Assembly (NCBI RefSeq): GCF_050436995.1
Contig: NC_134757.1
Span: 1,066,501-1,130,500 of the forward strand
DNA from: Anticarsia gemmatalis
Taxonomy: Eukaryota; Arthropoda; Insecta; Lepidoptera; Erebidae
Reading direction: 5' to 3'
DNA: 64,000 nucleotides
The notes under the pieces are model-generated. The model had not been told where the DNA came from, did not search any database, and worked only from the letters and a program-made list of their open reading frames with translations. Each line of letters opens with the position of its first letter. The first letter of the stretch is position 1. The translations under genes and the position numbers were made by a program. Positions 60,736-64,000 of this stretch are shown in pieces.

Positions 60736-63700
60736 ATCGACTCTGGCTATACTTTGTACATACATATATACAGATGACTTTGTGTCTATTCTTTGTTTAT
60801 TTTGAAAAGTCCGAAACAAAATTCCGAGTGCTTAAGACAGTATCAAGAATTTCTATACTTCTCTCAACTTATCAATATTTAAATACATCAACAATCTCTT
60901 AAAGGATTCCTTCAATTTGATTCAATTATCCACGGCCAATCACAAGTTATAAAACTGAATATTTAGGATACACTCGTAAAATTCTGTCATCCAAAAAGGA
61001 ATAAATGCACGTAGGTATGAGGTAGGTATTTCACCTTTTATATACTTACCTATTCACATAAATAACTAGTTTGTGTTCGCAATTTTTGCTTAAGAATTTT
61101 CACTGCTTTTCATAGAAAGTTTTAACCTATGGTAATCAAGGATAGTGTAGTTTATTCTCTTCAAGAAAGCATTAGTTTAAGCTGTAAATTAACTTAAACT
61201 TATTTTTCAGTTTGTCTTGTCAGTCAGCCTTGCAGAAAAGTCCTAAATCATTACAGTCTAGAAACAGACTACTTTTCGAATCAGGTTTTCAATTGAAGAT
61301 CGACATAGGTTCCCATGATCTTAGTACCGTTTAACACTTCAAATATTCTAAACCATCTAACAAAATAAAGTTACTGGTATTTCATTAAGCAACCTAAAAA
61401 TATCATAAAGAATAAGGTACGTTAGCGTAAGTTAACTAACAAAATTCCTTACAATTTTCATCCTAACTCTACACTTTCTAGTCTAAAACTCAGGCAGTAA
61501 ACTAAGGTTATATTCTGGTGAAATTGAGCGTGGTTGTAACAAATTCGGTGGAGTCGATAGCCGAGTATCGTGAGTTATGGCCGCTAACGACCGACGGACG
61601 ACCGGCACAATACTGCTACCGTCTGCAGAAAAATAATAGACATTTAGGTTGAGAATTTCGTCTTAAATCGTTCACTAATTCCTTGTTTAGTGTTTGCTGT
61701 TCTATTAAGATAGATAATGTATTGATATTTTATTAAAACTGCAAATTTAACTCTGATTACTCATCACGATTTCAAGGCTCAACTGCACTTATTTAATTGA
61801 AATTGTCAAGCGATTTCGAAAGGACAATTGCTTAGATTGAAAATAAAACACTAGTGATTTAGTTAATCACAATCTGCAACCTACGGCTATTTTAAAATTT
61901 TTTCGTCGTGATAAAAAAAGCTCAAAGAAACAACTAGCAAATTAAGGGACATCTGTGATTTCTATCTACATACACCTAACTTTACCTGAAGTTGAGAAAA
62001 AGAAAAGAGTATTAGTGAGTCGTCAATGTACTTTATCTCCACTAACTAGGTACATTTACATACCTGATTCTACATCAATGTAATTCCAGCGCCTTATGCA
62101 GATGTATGCTAGTAGATTTTACATCATAATACATACATTTGACAAATTTCCCCTCAGAACAGAGGCAGTACGAGTAATCGCTGGCACGTTACAATAGGCG
62201 AGCTTGTACGTCGGATGTGTGGCCGGATGAATGTTACAGTCATTCTTCATGACCGGCTTGTGTTGAGTTATATGAATGCTGCGAAGTGATTAGTCGGCTT
62301 TGAGCGGCTTGGGGGTGGTGGAAGGTAGGTTATCGTGCGGAAGAATAAAGTTTTTAGGTATTGTAGTTATAAAATCATAAAGTTATCTTAAAATCTTGTC
62401 TACAGCTACGTTTACAGTTTCTTAGGTAAATTTCATGGAGAAAAACACATTTTCAAATGATTTGAAACAGTAATTTACACTGATATTTTTAGGAAAAAAC
62501 TTAAAGCGACGTTGAGGTAACTGACTTGTTGATTCGTTAACTTATGTGCTTATATATTAAGAATTCAGTTAAGAACTTATAAATCGCTAAACAGAAAAGG
62601 TAAACAAACAAAGTACCCACAAAGAAAATGTTTATTTCATATGCACTTTTAGAAAACGTATTATTTTCCTCAACACACATACAAAAACAAATCAATAATC
62701 TAATCAAATTCATAAATACAGCCCTCCATCTCATTCTCAAATAAAATTAACATAAACATAAAAAGCATTTTCTAAGATTCAATTTCTCTGCTCCCACTAC
62801 CCGCATTCTTGTTGGGACTATCACATATCGTCCCAATCCGGAAGGCCTCACCTTATTTGAATACGCTACAAGCACCCTACAATACTGCCCATCCCTTACA
62901 GCTTAATAGCTAGATACATTCTCCCTTATTGAGTGTTTTGTTAACAAGTAAATAAGGACCCTTATGTGTAATGTTTTTGAATTGTAGGTAACAATATGGG
63001 CTTGGGTTAAGGATATAGAACCTTTTTGAACAACTTAGAAGTTAATGTACTCAAAGGTTTTTTTTCAATTGGAGGATTAATCGAAAACTAAGATGTTCGT
63101 TCGTTTTGATAATATATTAATTTTGTAGTATTATTATAATAATATGTCCGAATCGTCTTTATTCTCGTAATCACAAAACATATATTACTTGGTTTTAAAC
63201 ACTACTTTAAATAGAACAACTACCAAAATGTATTTTTTGTGAAGTCAATAAAAAGACGCTCACAGACAAAAATATCGAATCGAAACGACTATTTTTATTA
63301 CACAAATATTAAGTTTGCTTAAAAATCAAACCTATGAAACGTAGTTCAACAATATATTCTTACTACCTGAAGCAAAAAAACGAAAGAATTAAACGCTCTT
63401 CACACAAAAAAATTATATAATTTATTACAAATTGGATACATAAATAAATATATACTTCCACAATTTTTTCGCACATCAAATATGTACAACGAAATCTGTA
63501 CGAAGTTATTTCGTTCATCACGCTGAACACCTCCAACCCTAAGATTCCTCATAGCAGTTCCCAAGTGAGTTGTTTGATAAATAATTCAGTTGCACGGTGA
63601 TACGGTATTACGAGAGTTTTGCCACATTTACAACATACATCTACGTTCGACACTTACTGAGCACGTGTTAAGGTGTGTTAATGTGTATAGAATTTTCACC

Positions 63701-63909
63701 TGAATACCATGAATAATGTCAACTTTTTGAGAATAACTCGGAATTATTTGACAGCGAGATTAGGATGTGTTAATTAAATGATGATTTCATTTGAAATCAA
63801 ACGGTAATATGTGTAATACTGTTTTTTTAATAAATTTTCTTTAATTTACTGACCTAGGGGGTCACACAATACTGTAATTTTTTAACTCCTCCGCTTAAGC
63901 TCAATCTAT

Positions 63910-64000
63910 AGTAATATTATAAAGAAGAAAGATTTGTATGTAAGTACGTTTGAAAGGACCAATGATAACACTTCTTTTACTATTTAATTGCTACACTATC
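63910..64000 (+). repeat. LINE end fragment at the window edge
   Basis: AGTAATATTATAAAGAAGAA, AGATTTGTATGTAAGTACGT and TTGAAAGGACC fit a common lepidopteran LINE end. It is cut by the end of the window. Confidence 0.6.

Larger units (their letters stand above)
54832..64000. other. Upstream intron or flank of the minus-strand gene
   Basis: No further coding exon was convincing. Contains SINE family B at 55040, a CRE at 58789, CpG/C-rich blocks near 58.3-58.45 and 59.6-59.7 kb, a SINE head at 60660, CpG-enriched patches near 61.55-61.62 and 62.18-62.33 kb, and a LINE fragment at the right edge. If the gene extends upstream, this is one or more large introns. Confidence 0.5.

Overview
This AT-rich window looks like nuclear DNA from a moth or butterfly. 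The case rests on its interspersed repeats, whose tails and heads I recognise as typically lepidopteran: tRNA-derived SINE heads, the 'CCCACTGC' SINE tail, a LINE end running into AAAC repeats, and the 'ACTGGTATTCAGC' LINE tail. Splice signals are eukaryotic. No bacterial, organellar, rRNA, true tRNA or CRISPR feature was seen. Species and family cannot be fixed from the sequence alone.

Protein-coding content is very low. The only gene I can support is on the minus strand at 53.06-54.83 kb: the last coding exon (326 residues and a stop) and the preceding 43-codon exon, joined by an intron with good splice sites. The predicted C-terminal 369 residues are acidic, Ser/Pro-rich and Tyr-containing, with no membrane span, like the cytoplasmic tail of a membrane receptor. 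I could not identify the family. Upstream exons should lie at coordinates above 54.83 kb or outside the window; none was convincing in 54.8-64 kb.

The remaining ~53 kb is a gene desert or long intron. 1-5.5 kb is AT-rich with repeat fragments. 5.58-6.9 kb is CpG-rich and promoter-like. 7.66-13.4 kb carries a dense cluster of the word YGACTCTAC, and 10.6-15.5 kb carries related composite blocks (RACCTAYNNYAAYGTC, AACCTTGRC, YGACTCTAC), including an inverted pair at 14.6 and 15.4 kb. 15.5-16.7 kb has TG/CA microsatellites. 18-42 kb is repeat-littered and includes three exact matches to the ecdysone-response palindrome RGKTCANTGAMCY. 46.37-46.76 kb is a CpG/G-rich block with a perfect RFX X-box. 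50.1-52.0 kb has a second homotypic cluster, of TTGAGC. Two MITEs with intact target-site duplications were delimited (20.04-20.25 kb and 49.44-49.55 kb).

The clustered short words, not a protein system, are the most unusual thing here. They could be a nuclear-receptor-linked regulatory landscape or a decayed satellite. Comparison with related genomes would separate these. All counts were made by eye.
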